Shown: piece by piece, positions 8,068 through 20,230 of the stretch
How the letters are laid out: each line of letters starts with the position of its first letter
Position numbering within the stretch: position 1 is the stretch's first letter
NCBI RefSeq assembly: GCF_001423125.1
Contig: NZ_LMNW01000003.1
Coordinates: 190,734-254,733, forward strand
Direction of reading: 5' to 3'
DNA: 64,000 nucleotides
From: Duganella sp. Leaf126
GTDB lineage: Bacteria > Pseudomonadota > Gammaproteobacteria > Burkholderiales > Burkholderiaceae_D
Program-made: the position numbers and the translations under genes
The notes under the pieces: generated by a model
Seen by the model: the letters and a program-made list of their open reading frames with translations, nothing else
Told to the model about the DNA's origin: nothing
Database searches by the model: none

Positions 8068-11000
8068 ATGCACGATTTCGCATGGAAGGCAGCGCTGTGC
8101 GCTGCATTATTGTCCGGCGCCGCGGTGGCCGGTATTGCCGGCGCCGCCGATGGGGCCGCTACCGATCCGGCGCGCCAGGCCGCGCCCGGCGACGGCTGGG
8201 CCAGCCAGGCTGGCGGCACGCAGGGCGGGGCGGCCGCCTCCGTCGAGCACATCTACACGGTCGGTAACCGCGCCCAGCTGCTCGCGGCGCTGTACAACGG
8301 CGGCGTCAATCCCAAGATCATCAAGCTGACCGCCATCATCGACATGAGCGAAGGCCAGCCTTACACCAGCAGCGCCGACCAGGCCGCGCGCGGCGCCGTG
8401 CGGCTCAGGAGCAATACCACGCTGATCGGCAACGGTGCAAATGCCGGGCTGGTCAACGGTCACATCGTGGTGGCCAATGTCTCGCAGGTCATCATCCGCA
8501 ATCTCAAGCTGGTCAATCCCTGTGACGTCGGTCCGGTGTGGGACCCTGACGATGGCGCGACCGGCAACTGGAATTCGGCCTTCGACGCCATCGGTGTGTC
8601 CGGCGCCGACCATGTCTGGGTCGATCACGTGAGTTTTACCGACGCGCCGTTGACCGATGATTTCCTGCCCGTCGAAAACAACCACGTCAAGCAATGCCAC
8701 GACGGTGCGCTCGACATCACCAACGGCGCCGACTACGTGACGGTGTCGTACAACGTGTTCAGCCAGCACAACAAGAACACCCTGGTCGGCGGCAGCGACG
8801 GCGCCGGCGGCGACGAGGGCAAGCTGCGTGTCACGTTCAGCAACAATGTGTTCCGCGACGTGACCAGCCGCGCGCCCCGGGTCCGCTACGGCCAGGTTCA
8901 CCTGTTCAACAATTACTTCGTTGGCTCGCGCACGCACCCGGTGTACCCGGTCAGCTACAGCGTGGGCGTGGGTAACGCCGCCAAGATCTTATCGAACAAC
9001 AATGTGTTCGAGGTGGCCGGCGCGCGCAGCTGCAAGGACGTGGTCAAGGACTTCGCCGGCAGCCTGCCCGGCGCCTTCCGCGACAGCGGGTCCCTGCTCA
9101 ACGCCGCGCCGCTCACTGCCTGCGGCTATGCCACGGCGCCGGGCTGGACGCCGCCGTACGCGGCCACGGCGCGCCCGCCGTATCTGGTCAAGGCGAACGC
9201 GCTGGCGCAAGCGGGGGGCGGCAAGCTGTCCACCGCGATCAGCGGCAGCGGCAGCACCGTCATCGCCAGCGGCCCGAGCCTGGCGTGTCCGGCAAGCGGC
9301 CTGTATGTCTGTGACGATTTCCAGGGCGGTCATGCGGCCAAGTGGGACTTGCTGCCCGCGTCCGCCCCTGGTCCCAACGGCAGTTTCCGCGTGCAGGACG
9401 AGGTCGCGGGCAGCGCCAACAAGGTGCTCCAGTACACAGCCGCGTCGTCCGGCGGCGTGCTGGCGCTGCTCAAGCCGGCCGTGATGGCGGCCGTGCCTGG
9501 CGGCGACTACTTTGTCGAGGCACGCATCCGGCCCATGAGCAACGGCACGACCGGCAACAAGCAGCTGTACCTGCTCACGCGCTACGTCGATGCAGCCAAC
9601 TGGTACGGCGCCGGCCTGAACGTGCAGAACAGCACGGCCAGTACCCAGGTCGAGATCGCCAAGATGCTGGCGGGCGCGCTCAGCCGTCCGCGCCAGGTGC
9701 GCAAGCCGATCGCCATGGACGGCCCGTTCTACACCGTGCGTTTCGAGCTGATCGGCACCACGCTGACCGTCTACCTCGATGGCGAAAACCTCGGCGCCAT
9801 CGACGATGCGGCGTTTGCCGCGCGCGGCCTGGTCGGTTTGTACACGGCCAATAAATCGTTCCAGATCGACGATGTCCGCATCGGCAATCCGGCCCTGAAA
9901 CCGGCCCAGCTCACGCTCGCGCCGGCGGCCGACCGCTACGTTGCCGAGGCCGGCGACGCGCCGTACCAGTTTGCTGTGCGCGCGGTTGCCAGCGACGGCA
10001 GCGCCGACAGCTTCACGGCCGTCTCGAGCAACCCGGCTGTCGCCAGCGTGACGGTGGACGGCGACCGCGCCACCGTGCGCGCGCTGGGCGCCGGCACTGC
10101 CACCATCGTGGTGCGCTCCGGCAGCGATGCGCAGCTGACGCGCACCATCGCCGCCACCATCGCGCCGCGCTTCGTGCAGCCCACGCACACCTATGCGCTG
10201 GCGGGGGCTGCCTGGCCGGCGGCCCACGCGGTCGATCAACCGGTCGACGTGTCGCTCAAGCTGGTGTTCGACCAGCCGCCCGCGCTGGGCAGCGGCGGCA
10301 CCGTGCGCATCTTCCGCCAGCACGACGATGCGCTGGTGGACGTGATCCGGCTGAACGGCGAAACGGATGCGCTCGGCTACGCGGGCCAGGACCAGGTGCG
10401 CAAGGTCAACACCGTGCCCGTCACCATCAGCGGCAACGCCGTCAACGTCAAGCTCCACAGCAACAAGCTCGCGTATGGCGAAACCTACTACGTCGCCATC
10501 GCCGACGGTGTGCTGACCGGCGCCACGCTGGGCGGCAAGCCGTTCGCCGGCATCGGCAAGGCCGGCGACTGGACCTTTACCACCCGCGCCAGTGCACCGT
10601 CCGGCGACGTGCTGACGGTCGATGACGACGGCGCGGCCGACTTCCGCACGGTGCAGGGCGCGCTCAACCACGCGATGCAGCAGTTCTCGCGCGCGGCGCC
10701 GGTCACCATCGCGGTGCGCAACGGCGCATACGACGAGCTGCTTTTCTTGCGCAACAAGGACAATGTGCGCGTGGTCGGCGAGAGCCGCGACGGCGTGGTG
10801 ATCAGCTACACCAACCACGACTCCCTCAACCCCGGCACCGGCGCCAGCGCACCGCCTGGCGCCGCTGACAGTGGCAGCCTCGGCGGCGGACGCGCCGTCT
10901 GGCTGGTGGAAGCGGCGGACATGCTGACCGTGGAAACGCTGAGCATCCGCAATACCACCTTGCGCTCGCCGGCCATCTCGGCCCAGGCCGAAACCCTGTA

Positions 11001-11649
11001 TTTCAACAGCGATGGCGGCCGCCTGGTCGTGAAAGACGCCGCGTTCTACAGCGAGCAGGACACCCTGAACCTGAAAGGCTGGTCCTGGTTCTACCGCAGC
11101 CTGGTGGCGGGCAATGTGGACTTCATCTGGGGCGGCAGCCGCGCCGCCCTGTTCGAGGAGAGCGAAATCCGCTCGGTCAGCGACACCACCAGCGCCACCA
11201 GCGGCGGCTACGTGCTGCAGGCGCGGGTGCCGAACGCCAGCGACAAGGGCTACGTCTTCCTCAACAGCCGGCTGACCCACGGCCCCGGCCCGGGCGCACC
11301 GCAGCGCGACATCCCCGATGGCGCCACCTGGCTGGCCCGCAGCCCGGGCGGCACGGCCAGCTGGGACAATGTCGCCTTCATCCACTGCAAGATGGATCGC
11401 CACGTGGCGCCGCAGGGCTGGGCAGGGCAGGGCGTCAATGGCCAGCCTGCGCCGAACCCGGTGCAGGCCGACGCCCATGCCGGCTGGCGTGAATTCGGCA
11501 CCACCGACCTGGCCGGCAACCCGCTCGACCTGTCGGCGCGGGTGGGCGGCTACCGCCTCAGCGCCGAGGACGTGGCGGCCGGCTACGCCACCCGCGCCCT
11601 GGTGTTTGGCGCTTACGGCAATGGCGCAGGCTGGGAGCCGCAGCCCTAG
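8068..11649 (+). CDS. Secreted pectate lyase / pectinesterase fusion
   Basis: A 1193-aa exported enzyme with an N-terminal signal peptide ending near residue 29. Domains in order: pectate lyase PL1-like right-handed beta-helix (about 60-330) with HVWVDHVSFTD, DGALDIT and SRAPRVRYG, the last holding the likely catalytic Arg; a laminin-G-like beta-sandwich (about 415-610); a Big2-type Ig-like domain (about 615-705); an SbsA/Big5-like Ig domain (about 705-845); and a CE8 pectin methylesterase (about 850-1185) with EQDTLNL, NVDFIWGG and WLARSPGG supplying the Asp and Arg residues. It should de-esterify pectin and then cleave the demethylated galacturonan by beta-elimination. The ATG has GGAG 8 bases upstream. 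No membrane anchor or PEP-CTERM tail is seen, so it is probably released. Confidence 0.9.
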   Translation: MHDFAWKAALCAALLSGAAVAGIAGAADGAATDPARQAAPGDGWASQAGGTQGGAAASVEHIYTVGNRAQLLAALYNGGVNPKIIKLTAIIDMSEGQPYTSSADQAARGAVRLRSNTTLIGNGANAGLVNGHIVVANVSQVIIRNLKLVNPCDVGPVWDPDDGATGNWNSAFDAIGVSGADHVWVDHVSFTDAPLTDDFLPVENNHVKQCHDGALDITNGADYVTVSYNVFSQHNKNTLVGGSDGAGGDEGKLRVTFSNNVFRDVTSRAPRVRYGQVHLFNNYFVGSRTHPVYPVSYSVGVGNAAKILSNNNVFEVAGARSCKDVVKDFAGSLPGAFRDSGSLLNAAPLTACGYATAPGWTPPYAATARPPYLVKANALAQAGGGKLSTAISGSGSTVIASGPSLACPASGLYVCDDFQGGHAAKWDLLPASAPGPNGSFRVQDEVAGSANKVLQYTAASSGGVLALLKPAVMAAVPGGDYFVEARIRPMSNGTTGNKQLYLLTRYVDAANWYGAGLNVQNSTASTQVEIAKMLAGALSRPRQVRKPIAMDGPFYTVRFELIGTTLTVYLDGENLGAIDDAAFAARGLVGLYTANKSFQIDDVRIGNPALKPAQLTLAPAADRYVAEAGDAPYQFAVRAVASDGSADSFTAVSSNPAVASVTVDGDRATVRALGAGTATIVVRSGSDAQLTRTIAATIAPRFVQPTHTYALAGAAWPAAHAVDQPVDVSLKLVFDQPPALGSGGTVRIFRQHDDALVDVIRLNGETDALGYAGQDQVRKVNTVPVTISGNAVNVKLHSNKLAYGETYYVAIADGVLTGATLGGKPFAGIGKAGDWTFTTRASAPSGDVLTVDDDGAADFRTVQGALNHAMQQFSRAAPVTIAVRNGAYDELLFLRNKDNVRVVGESRDGVVISYTNHDSLNPGTGASAPPGAADSGSLGGGRAVWLVEAADMLTVETLSIRNTTLRSPAISAQAETLYFNSDGGRLVVKDAAFYSEQDTLNLKGWSWFYRSLVAGNVDFIWGGSRAALFEESEIRSVSDTTSATSGGYVLQARVPNASDKGYVFLNSRLTHGPGPGAPQRDIPDGATWLARSPGGTASWDNVAFIHCKMDRHVAPQGWAGQGVNGQPAPNPVQADAHAGWREFGTTDLAGNPLDLSARVGGYRLSAEDVAAGYATRALVFGAYGNGAGWEPQP

Positions 11650-11712
11650 CACCCGCACGGCAGGCGCCGGTCCCGCGATGGCGTTGAACCGGCGTACCGG
11701 TCAACAGGCAAG

Positions 11713-11741
11713 TTCATCACCAGCGGCCCGCCGACTATAAT
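11713..11741 (+). promoter_or_regulatory. Candidate sigma-70 promoter for the alpha/beta hydrolase gene
   Basis: TTCATC (11713-11718), a 17-base spacer and a perfect TATAAT (11736-11741) lie 25 bases before the next ATG. The -10 match and spacing are good; the -35 is weak. Confidence 0.5.
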
Positions 11742-11765
11742 GGTTTCTTCTGTCAGGAGAGCATC

Positions 11766-12554
11766 ATGTCGGCACCTTCGGTATTGTATTTGCATGGCGG
11801 CCCGGGCCTGGGTCCTGTCTTCGAGCAGGCCCGCTACCCGGACGCCACCCATGTCCACTGGTGGCGCCAGCCGTTGGCCAAGCCGTGCGCGGCGCGGCCC
11901 TTCCTCGATCTGCAGGCAGCGGCGCTGGCGGAGCTGCACAGCGTGGCGCAGGCGCACGGCGCACCGGTGACGGTGGCGGCCAGCTCCTTCGGCGCCCACC
12001 TGGCCGTGCACCTGGCGCAGCACGCGCCGGAGCTGATCGCGCGCATCGTGCTGCTGGCCCCGACGTTCGATCCCGAGCAGGCGGCGCTGCGCCTGGCGCG
12101 GCGCGCCTTCCGCGTGCACACCGACCACCCGTGCGCCGGCCGGCTGGCGATTGCGCTGGCGGCCTACGAGGACGACCCGGGCCGGGCCCGTTTCTGGGAT
12201 GTGTTCGGCGCGCTGTCGCTGCTGCCCGATGTGACGTCGCTGTATTTCGGTCCGGTGGGCGGCGCAGCGGCGGCACGCTCGTTCGCGGAGCTGATCGCGC
12301 AGCCGGGCGCGTTCGACGGCCCGACCTCGGTGGCCACGTCCGACGATTTTTCGGCCATCGACCGCCGCCCCGTGGCCAGTCCGTTTGCCGGGCCGGTGAC
12401 GGTGCTGTTCGGCGCCCACGATCCGATGATCGATGCGGAGCAGGACCGCACCGTGTGGAGCACGATCTTCGCGCAGGCCGAATTCTTCAAGGTGGAGTCC
12501 GGCCATTTTCCCTTGCTGGAACTGACGCTCGACGATTGCGGCATGGCGGCGTAG
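11766..12554 (+). CDS. Alpha/beta hydrolase
   Basis: A 262-aa cytoplasmic alpha/beta-hydrolase. The oxyanion-hole motif LHGGPGLG is near the N-terminus, the nucleophile elbow is ASSFGAH (Ser about 73), and the acid and histidine are in FGAHDPMID and ESGHFPLLE. This is a complete triad. The substrate cannot be inferred; the nearest style is small esterases or lipases. Start supported by CAGGAGAG just before the ATG. It is read with the following patatin lipoprotein gene, 60 bases away. Confidence 0.8.
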   Translation: MSAPSVLYLHGGPGLGPVFEQARYPDATHVHWWRQPLAKPCAARPFLDLQAAALAELHSVAQAHGAPVTVAASSFGAHLAVHLAQHAPELIARIVLLAPTFDPEQAALRLARRAFRVHTDHPCAGRLAIALAAYEDDPGRARFWDVFGALSLLPDVTSLYFGPVGGAAAARSFAELIAQPGAFDGPTSVATSDDFSAIDRRPVASPFAGPVTVLFGAHDPMIDAEQDRTVWSTIFAQAEFFKVESGHFPLLELTLDDCGMAA

Positions 12555-12614
12555 GCGTCGTCTTCCGGCCGCGTGCGTTAGAATGTGCTGCGCCCATTTT
12601 TCATGCGACCATCC

Positions 12615-13535
12615 ATGCCTTCACGCCGTCTTGCCCTTTTAGCCATTTCCTCCGTCATCGCTGCCGCCACCCTCGGCGGCTGTAAAACCGCCCCGGTGGC
12701 GGTGACGCCGGCGCCGGCCGTGCCGGTAGCCGCCGCCGAACCGAAAAAAATCCGGATCGGCCTGGCCCTGGGCGGCGGCGCCGCGCGCGGCTTCGCCCAC
12801 ATCGGCGTGATCAAGGCGCTCGAAGCGCAGGGCATCTACCCGGACGTGGTGGTGGGCACCAGCGCCGGCAGCGTGGTCGGCGCCCTGTACGCTGCCGGCA
12901 ACAGCGGTTTCCAGCTGCAGAAGCTGGCCTTCGACATGGACGAAGCAGCCATCTCCGACTGGGCCATGCCACTGTTCGGCAAGAGCACCGGCGTATTGAA
13001 AGGCGAGGCGCTGCAGGCCTATGTCAACAAGGCGGTGAACAACCAGCCGATGGAAAAGCTGAAAACCCCGTTCGGCGCGGTGGCGACCGACCTGAAAACC
13101 GGCCAGCCGATCCTGTTCCAGCGCGGTAATACCGGGATGGCCGTGCGCGCCTCGTCGTCGGTGCCGGGCGTGTTCCAGCCGGTGACCATCAATGGTCGCA
13201 CCTATGTCGATGGCGGCCTGGTGGCGCCGGTGCCGGTGCGCTTTGCGCGCGACATGGGTGCCGACTTCGTCATCGCCGTCAATATCTCGACCCAGGCCGA
13301 CGTGCAGGCCACGGTCAGCTCGGTCGATGTGATCATGCAGACCTTTTCCATCATGGGCCAGCGCATCAACCAGTACGAACTGAAAGACGCCGACATCGTC
13401 ATCACGCCCAGCCTGGGCAGGATGGCCGGCAACGACTTCAATAGCCGCAACCAGGCCATCCTGGCCGGCGAACAGGCGGCCGCCCAGGTGATGGCCCAGA
13501 TCAAGCAAAAGCTCGATGCTCGCCGCCGTCCCTGA
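12615..13535 (+). CDS. Patatin-like phospholipase lipoprotein (RssA-like)
   Basis: A 306-aa protein. The preferred start is the ATG at 12615, which gives a lipoprotein signal (SRRLALLAISS...LGGC, Cys about 25); ATGs at 12585 and 12603 are also in frame. The patatin domain follows: glycine loop LALGGGAARGFAHIG, nucleophile elbow VVGTSAGSV (Ser), and catalytic Asp in YVDGGLVAPVPV. In the family this Ser-Asp dyad hydrolyses acyl esters of phospholipids. The lipid anchor puts it in the periplasm or outer membrane, suggesting lipid turnover there. Followed by the HbpS-like gene after 21 bases, probably cotranscribed. Confidence 0.88.
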   Translation: MPSRRLALLAISSVIAAATLGGCKTAPVAVTPAPAVPVAAAEPKKIRIGLALGGGAARGFAHIGVIKALEAQGIYPDVVVGTSAGSVVGALYAAGNSGFQLQKLAFDMDEAAISDWAMPLFGKSTGVLKGEALQAYVNKAVNNQPMEKLKTPFGAVATDLKTGQPILFQRGNTGMAVRASSSVPGVFQPVTINGRTYVDGGLVAPVPVRFARDMGADFVIAVNISTQADVQATVSSVDVIMQTFSIMGQRINQYELKDADIVITPSLGRMAGNDFNSRNQAILAGEQAAAQVMAQIKQKLDARRRP

Positions 13536-13556
13536 ACCATCAACCAAAGGAGTGTC

Positions 13557-13967
13557 ATGCAAAGCAAACCGTATTTGTCGCTGGCCGACGTCAAGAAGAT
13601 CGCTGCCGCCGCCGAGGCCGAAGCCGTGGCCAACCACTGGCCGGTCGTGATCGCCATCGTCGATGACGGCGGCCACCTGCTGTGGCTGCAGCGCCAGGAC
13701 GGCGCCAACGCGCTGGCCTCGCACATTGCGCCGTCCAAGGCGCGCGTGGCGGCGCTGGGCCGGCGCGAGTCGAAGATTTACGAAGACATCATCAACGGCG
13801 GCCGCACCGCCTTCCTGACCGCGCCGTCGCCGCAGGCCGACGGCATGCTCGAAGGCGGCGTGCCGATCGTCGTCGATGGCCACGTGGTGGGCGCGGTCGG
13901 CGTATCGGGCGTGAAGTCGAGCGAGGATGCGCAGATTGCCAAGGCAGGGATTGCGGCGGTGGTCTGA
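13557..13967 (+). CDS. GlcG/HbpS family heme-binding-like protein
   Basis: A 136-aa single-domain protein of the GlcG/HbpS family. It shows the typical opening (LSLADVKKIAAAAEAEA), the core strand AIVDDGGHLLWLQRQDGA, then GGVPIVVDGHVVGAVGVSG and a helix with EDAQIAKAGIAA. Family members bind heme or cobalamin-type ligands or are found beside glycolate oxidase; the exact role is unsettled. No signal peptide is present. AAGGAG lies 7 bases before the ATG. It is the last gene of a short run with the patatin lipoprotein. The 226-base gap after it carries the carAB promoter. Confidence 0.85.
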   Translation: MQSKPYLSLADVKKIAAAAEAEAVANHWPVVIAIVDDGGHLLWLQRQDGANALASHIAPSKARVAALGRRESKIYEDIINGGRTAFLTAPSPQADGMLEGGVPIVVDGHVVGAVGVSGVKSSEDAQIAKAGIAAVV

Positions 13968-14025
13968 TTGACACCGGATCCCCGCCCGCGCGGGGACGAC
14001 GGCGCCGATCGGCGCCGATTCGCCC

Positions 14026-14054
14026 TTGTCAAAGGGTAGGTAACTGGTTATAAT
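14026..14054 (+). promoter_or_regulatory. Sigma-70 promoter of carAB
   Basis: TTGTCA (14026-14031), exactly 17 bases, then TATAAT (14049-14054): a near-consensus promoter. Transcription would start about 14061, leaving a leader of about 130 bases before carA. No arginine- or pyrimidine-box could be named with confidence. Confidence 0.8.
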
Positions 14055-14193
14055 TCAAAGGTTTAGCCAACCATACCCTACCGTAGCGACTACCACTCAC
14101 TCCATCATCAATTGACCTTCTCCCGCCAGCACGCGGGCCCAACGACGGTCGTCTGACGTGGCGCAGCTACGGTAACTTTATCAGGAGTTGCCC

Positions 14194-15363
14194 TTGCCGC
14201 CATTTTTTTCTGGCTCCACCGTTCCGGCCATCCTGGCCCTCGCTGACGGAACCATCTTCAAAGGTTTTTCGATCGGCGCGGCCGGTCACACGACCGGGGA
14301 AGTCGTTTTCAATACGTCGATGACCGGTTACCAGGAGATCCTGACCGATCCTTCCTACAGCCGCCAGATCGTCACCCTCACTTACCCGCACATCGGCAAC
14401 TACGGCATCAATCCCGAGGACGTCGAAGCGTCCAAGGTCCATGCCGCCGGCCTGATCATCCGCGACCTGCCGCTGCTGGCGTCGAACTTCCGCTCCACCC
14501 AGTCGCTGGCCGACTACCTGAAGGCCGAGAACATCGTCGCCATCGCCGGCATCGATACCCGCAAGCTGACCCGCATCCTGCGCGAGAAGGGCGCCCAGTC
14601 CGGCGCCATCCTGGTCGGCACCCAGGGCAACGAGCCGTCGACGTCGCAGGCGCTGGACCTGGCCCGCTCGTTCCCCGGCCTGTCGGGCATGGACCTGGCC
14701 AAGGTGGTGTCGGTCACGACCCAGTATGAGACCGTGGAAACCGAGTGGACCCTGGGCCAGGGCTACGGCAAGCTGGCCGACGCCGACCAGAAGTTCCACG
14801 TCGTCGCCTACGACTTCGGCGTCAAGCGCAACATCCTGCGCATGCTGACCGCGCGCGGCTGCAAGGTCACCGTGGTGCCGGCGCAAACCCCGGCTGCCGA
14901 CGTGCTGGCGCTGAACCCGGACGGCGTATTCCTGTCCAACGGCCCGGGCGACCCGCAGCCGTGCGACTACGCGATCGCTGCCGCGCGCGAATTCATGGCG
15001 AAAAAGATTCCGCTGTTCGGCATCTGCCTCGGTCACCAGATCATGGGGCTTGCTTCCGGCGCGACCACCCTGAAGATGAAATTCGGCCACCACGGCGCCA
15101 ACCACCCTGTCCAGGACCTCGACAGCAAGCAGGTGCTGATCACGTCCCAGAACCACGGCTTCGCGGTCGATCCCGACACCTTGCCGGCTAACTGCCGCAT
15201 TACCCACGTATCGCTGTTCGACGGTTCGCTGCAGGGCTTCGCCCGCACCGACACCCCGGCGTTCTGCTTCCAGGGTCACCCAGAAGCGTCGCCCGGCCCG
15301 ACCGATGTCGCTTACCTGTTCGACCGCTTCATCGGCCTGATGGCAGCTACGGAGAAAAACTAA
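14194..15363 (+). CDS. carA: Carbamoyl-phosphate synthase small (glutaminase) subunit
   Basis: A 389-aa protein. It hydrolyses glutamine and passes ammonia to CarB for carbamoyl phosphate synthesis (arginine and pyrimidine pathways, cytoplasm). The N-terminal CPSase domain ([26 protein letters not shown]) is followed by a class I amidotransferase domain with the Cys in [11 protein letters not shown] and the His-Glu pair in [11 protein letters not shown]. No ATG is available near the 5' end: TTG codons occur at 14188 and 14194. I chose 14194 because AGGAG (14183-14187) is then 6 bases away; at 14188 it would be directly adjacent. A TTG start would limit expression relative to carB. The gene ends 1 base before carB. 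Confidence 0.93.
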   Translation: MPPFFSGSTVPAILALADGTIFKGFSIGAAGHTTGEVVFNTSMTGYQEILTDPSYSRQIVTLTYPHIGNYGINPEDVEASKVHAAGLIIRDLPLLASNFRSTQSLADYLKAENIVAIAGIDTRKLTRILREKGAQSGAILVGTQGNEPSTSQALDLARSFPGLSGMDLAKVVSVTTQYETVETEWTLGQGYGKLADADQKFHVVAYDFGVKRNILRMLTARGCKVTVVPAQTPAADVLALNPDGVFLSNGPGDPQPCDYAIAAAREFMAKKIPLFGICLGHQIMGLASGATTLKMKFGHHGANHPVQDLDSKQVLITSQNHGFAVDPDTLPANCRITHVSLFDGSLQGFARTDTPAFCFQGHPEASPGPTDVAYLFDRFIGLMAATEKN

Positions 15364-15364
15364 T

Positions 15365-18595
<3,231 letters not shown>

Positions 18596-18627
18596 GGTTA
18601 TCGGTCACCCCGAAGCAAGACCCAATT

Positions 18628-18671
18628 AACCACAGAGCTCACGCTGCAGTTGGCGTGGCCTCTGTGGTTTT
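18628..18671 (+). terminator. Terminator between carB and greA
   Basis: A 10-bp inverted repeat (AACCACAGAG at 18628-18637, CTCTGTGGTT at 18660-18669) closes over a second small stem (CACGC/GCGTG) and runs into a short T tract. It may be leaky, since greA starts only 27 bases later and no clear promoter is seen after it. Confidence 0.65.
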
Positions 18672-18697
18672 CCATTGTAAAAACAGAGTAAACAGAT

Positions 18698-19174
18698 ATG
18701 ACTTCAGTTCCACTTACCAAGTTCGGCGCAGAGCTCCTCAAAGAAGAGCTGCACCAGTTGAAGACCAAAGAACGCCGTATCGTGATCGACGCGATTGCCG
18801 AAGCGCGCTCGCACGGCGACCTGTCCGAAAACGCCGAGTACGACGCTGCCAAGGAGCGTCAGGCGTTCGTGGAAGGCCGTATCGCCGAACTCGAAGGCAA
18901 ACTCAGCACGGCCCAGATCATCGACCCGACCACGCTCGACGCCGAAGGCCGCGTGGTGTTCGCGTCCACCGTCGATCTCGAAGACCTCGAGTCCGGCGCC
19001 AAGGTGACGTACCAGATCGTCGGCATCGACGAAGCCGACCTCAAGCTGAGCAAGGTGTCGGTGACGTCGCCGATCGCCCGTGCGCTGATCGGCAAGTCGG
19101 CCGGCGACGTGGTGGAAGTGCAGGCGCCGTCGGGCCCGCGCGAATACGAAATCCTGGAAGTGCGTTACATCTGA
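18698..19174 (+). CDS. greA: Transcription elongation factor GreA
   Basis: A 158-aa protein of normal GreA length. The N-terminal coiled coil carries the acidic tip ([18 protein letters not shown]) that enters the RNA polymerase secondary channel and stimulates cleavage of backtracked RNA. The C-terminal FKBP-like domain ends in [11 protein letters not shown]. Its stop codon overlaps the ATG of the DUF4149 gene by one base, so the two are coupled. The carAB-greA order is a conserved Burkholderiales arrangement. Confidence 0.96.
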   Translation: MTSVPLTKFGAELLKEELHQLKTKERRIVIDAIAEARSHGDLSENAEYDAAKERQAFVEGRIAELEGKLSTAQIIDPTTLDAEGRVVFASTVDLEDLESGAKVTYQIVGIDEADLKLSKVSVTSPIARALIGKSAGDVVEVQAPSGPREYEILEVRYI

Positions 19175-19653
19175 TGCTGCTGGCGCGCACCCGTTTGCTC
19201 GTTGCCACGCTGTGGGCCGGCAGCCTGTGGGGCATCGGCTATATCGCCGCCCCCACGCTGTTTGCCACGCTGAGCGACCGCGTGCTGGCCGGCACCATTG
19301 CCGGCAGCCTGTTCAATACCCAGGCCTGGGTCTCGATCGCCTGTGGCGTGCTGATGCTGCTGCTGTTGTGGGCGACCCGGCCCGGCACCGAAGGCATCTT
19401 TGCCGGCCCGGCCGTGAATATGGCAGCCAAGGGACGGCGCACGGTGATGATCATCGTGGTGGTGATGCTGGCGGGAACGCTGGTGTCGCACTTCGGCCTG
19501 CAGCCGATGATGGCGGCCTTGCGCGCGAGCGCGGGACCGGGCGGGGTGATGGAATCGGCCGCGCGCAATGAATTCGGCATCCTGCACGGCGTGTCGAGCG
19601 CCATCTTCCTGGTGCAGAGCCTGCTGGCGGCGTGGCTGGTGGTGAAGCAGTAG
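19174..19653 (+). CDS. DUF4149 domain membrane protein
   Basis: A 159-aa protein with four hydrophobic segments. The start LARTRLLVATLWAGSLWGIGYIAAPTLF matches the DUF4149 opening, where AGSLW and APTLF are the conserved pieces. Other helices are near 45-65, 85-108 and 138-157. The function is unknown; in this bacterial group it is regularly found between greA and yhbY/rlmE. It starts on the last base of the greA stop codon. It faces yhbY on the opposite strand, with a 64-base gap between the two stop codons. Confidence 0.85.
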   Translation: MLLARTRLLVATLWAGSLWGIGYIAAPTLFATLSDRVLAGTIAGSLFNTQAWVSIACGVLMLLLLWATRPGTEGIFAGPAVNMAAKGRRTVMIIVVVMLAGTLVSHFGLQPMMAALRASAGPGGVMESAARNEFGILHGVSSAIFLVQSLLAAWLVVKQ

Positions 19654-19717
19654 CGATGACTGCCTGCCGATCATCACTTGCGCCTGCGCGCGCGTGACGA
19701 CCGGCAGAGCGCCAGCT

Positions 19718-20188
19718 TTATTTCGAGCCCAGCGCGCTTTTCTTGGTGGACTTCTGCAGCGGCTTGGCGCGCTTGATGTTGCCGCCCTGGGTCACGCGCT
19801 CATTCCCTTTAAGCAATACCTTGGTCACCGATGGGCGCTTGGTGCCGCTCGGGCTGGGCTTGACGATGGTCACCTCGCGCAAGCCCTTGCCGGACGTGGC
19901 GCGTTCCTTGGTGGTTTCCACTTTCGGGCGGTACAGCACCAGCAGCTTGCCGATGTGCTGCACCGGCGCGGCGTCCAGCTCCTGGCAGATGGTGTCGTAC
20001 ATGGCGATGCGCGCTTCGCGGTCGTCGCCGAATACGCGGACCTTGATCAGGCCGTGCGAATCGAGGCCCAGGGAAATTTCCTTGAGGACGTTGGCGGTCA
20101 GTCCCGCTTCGCCGATCAGGACGATGGGCTTGAGCGCATGAGCTTCGGCACGCAGGGCGCTGCGCTCGACGGGGGTAAGTTTGATCAT
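19718..20188 (-). CDS. yhbY: YhbY family (CRS1-YhbY/CRM domain) RNA-binding protein
   Basis: A 156-aa protein. The first about 97 residues are the CRM domain (LTPVERSALRAEAHALKPIV, glycine loop GEAGL, LIKVRVFGDD), which in E. coli YhbY binds pre-50S ribosomal particles. The remaining about 60 residues form a Lys/Arg-rich tail absent from the short E. coli form. The reading frame continues upstream, but the ATG at 20188 gives the family start MIKLTPVE. It is divergent from rlmE, only 42 bases apart, so the promoters overlap; both products act on the large ribosomal subunit. Confidence 0.9.
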   Translation of the reverse strand: MIKLTPVERSALRAEAHALKPIVLIGEAGLTANVLKEISLGLDSHGLIKVRVFGDDREARIAMYDTICQELDAAPVQHIGKLLVLYRPKVETTKERATSGKGLREVTIVKPSPSGTKRPSVTKVLLKGNERVTQGGNIKRAKPLQKSTKKSALGSK

Positions 20189-20230
20189 AATAATTTCTGG
20201 TAGTTCTCTTAAAGGCAGTATTCTACGCGA

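Noticed and set aside
13979..13996. GC hairpin after the HbpS-like gene as a terminator
   Set aside because: Stem is only 7 bp and there is no T run; it may contribute to Rho-dependent ending but cannot be supported.
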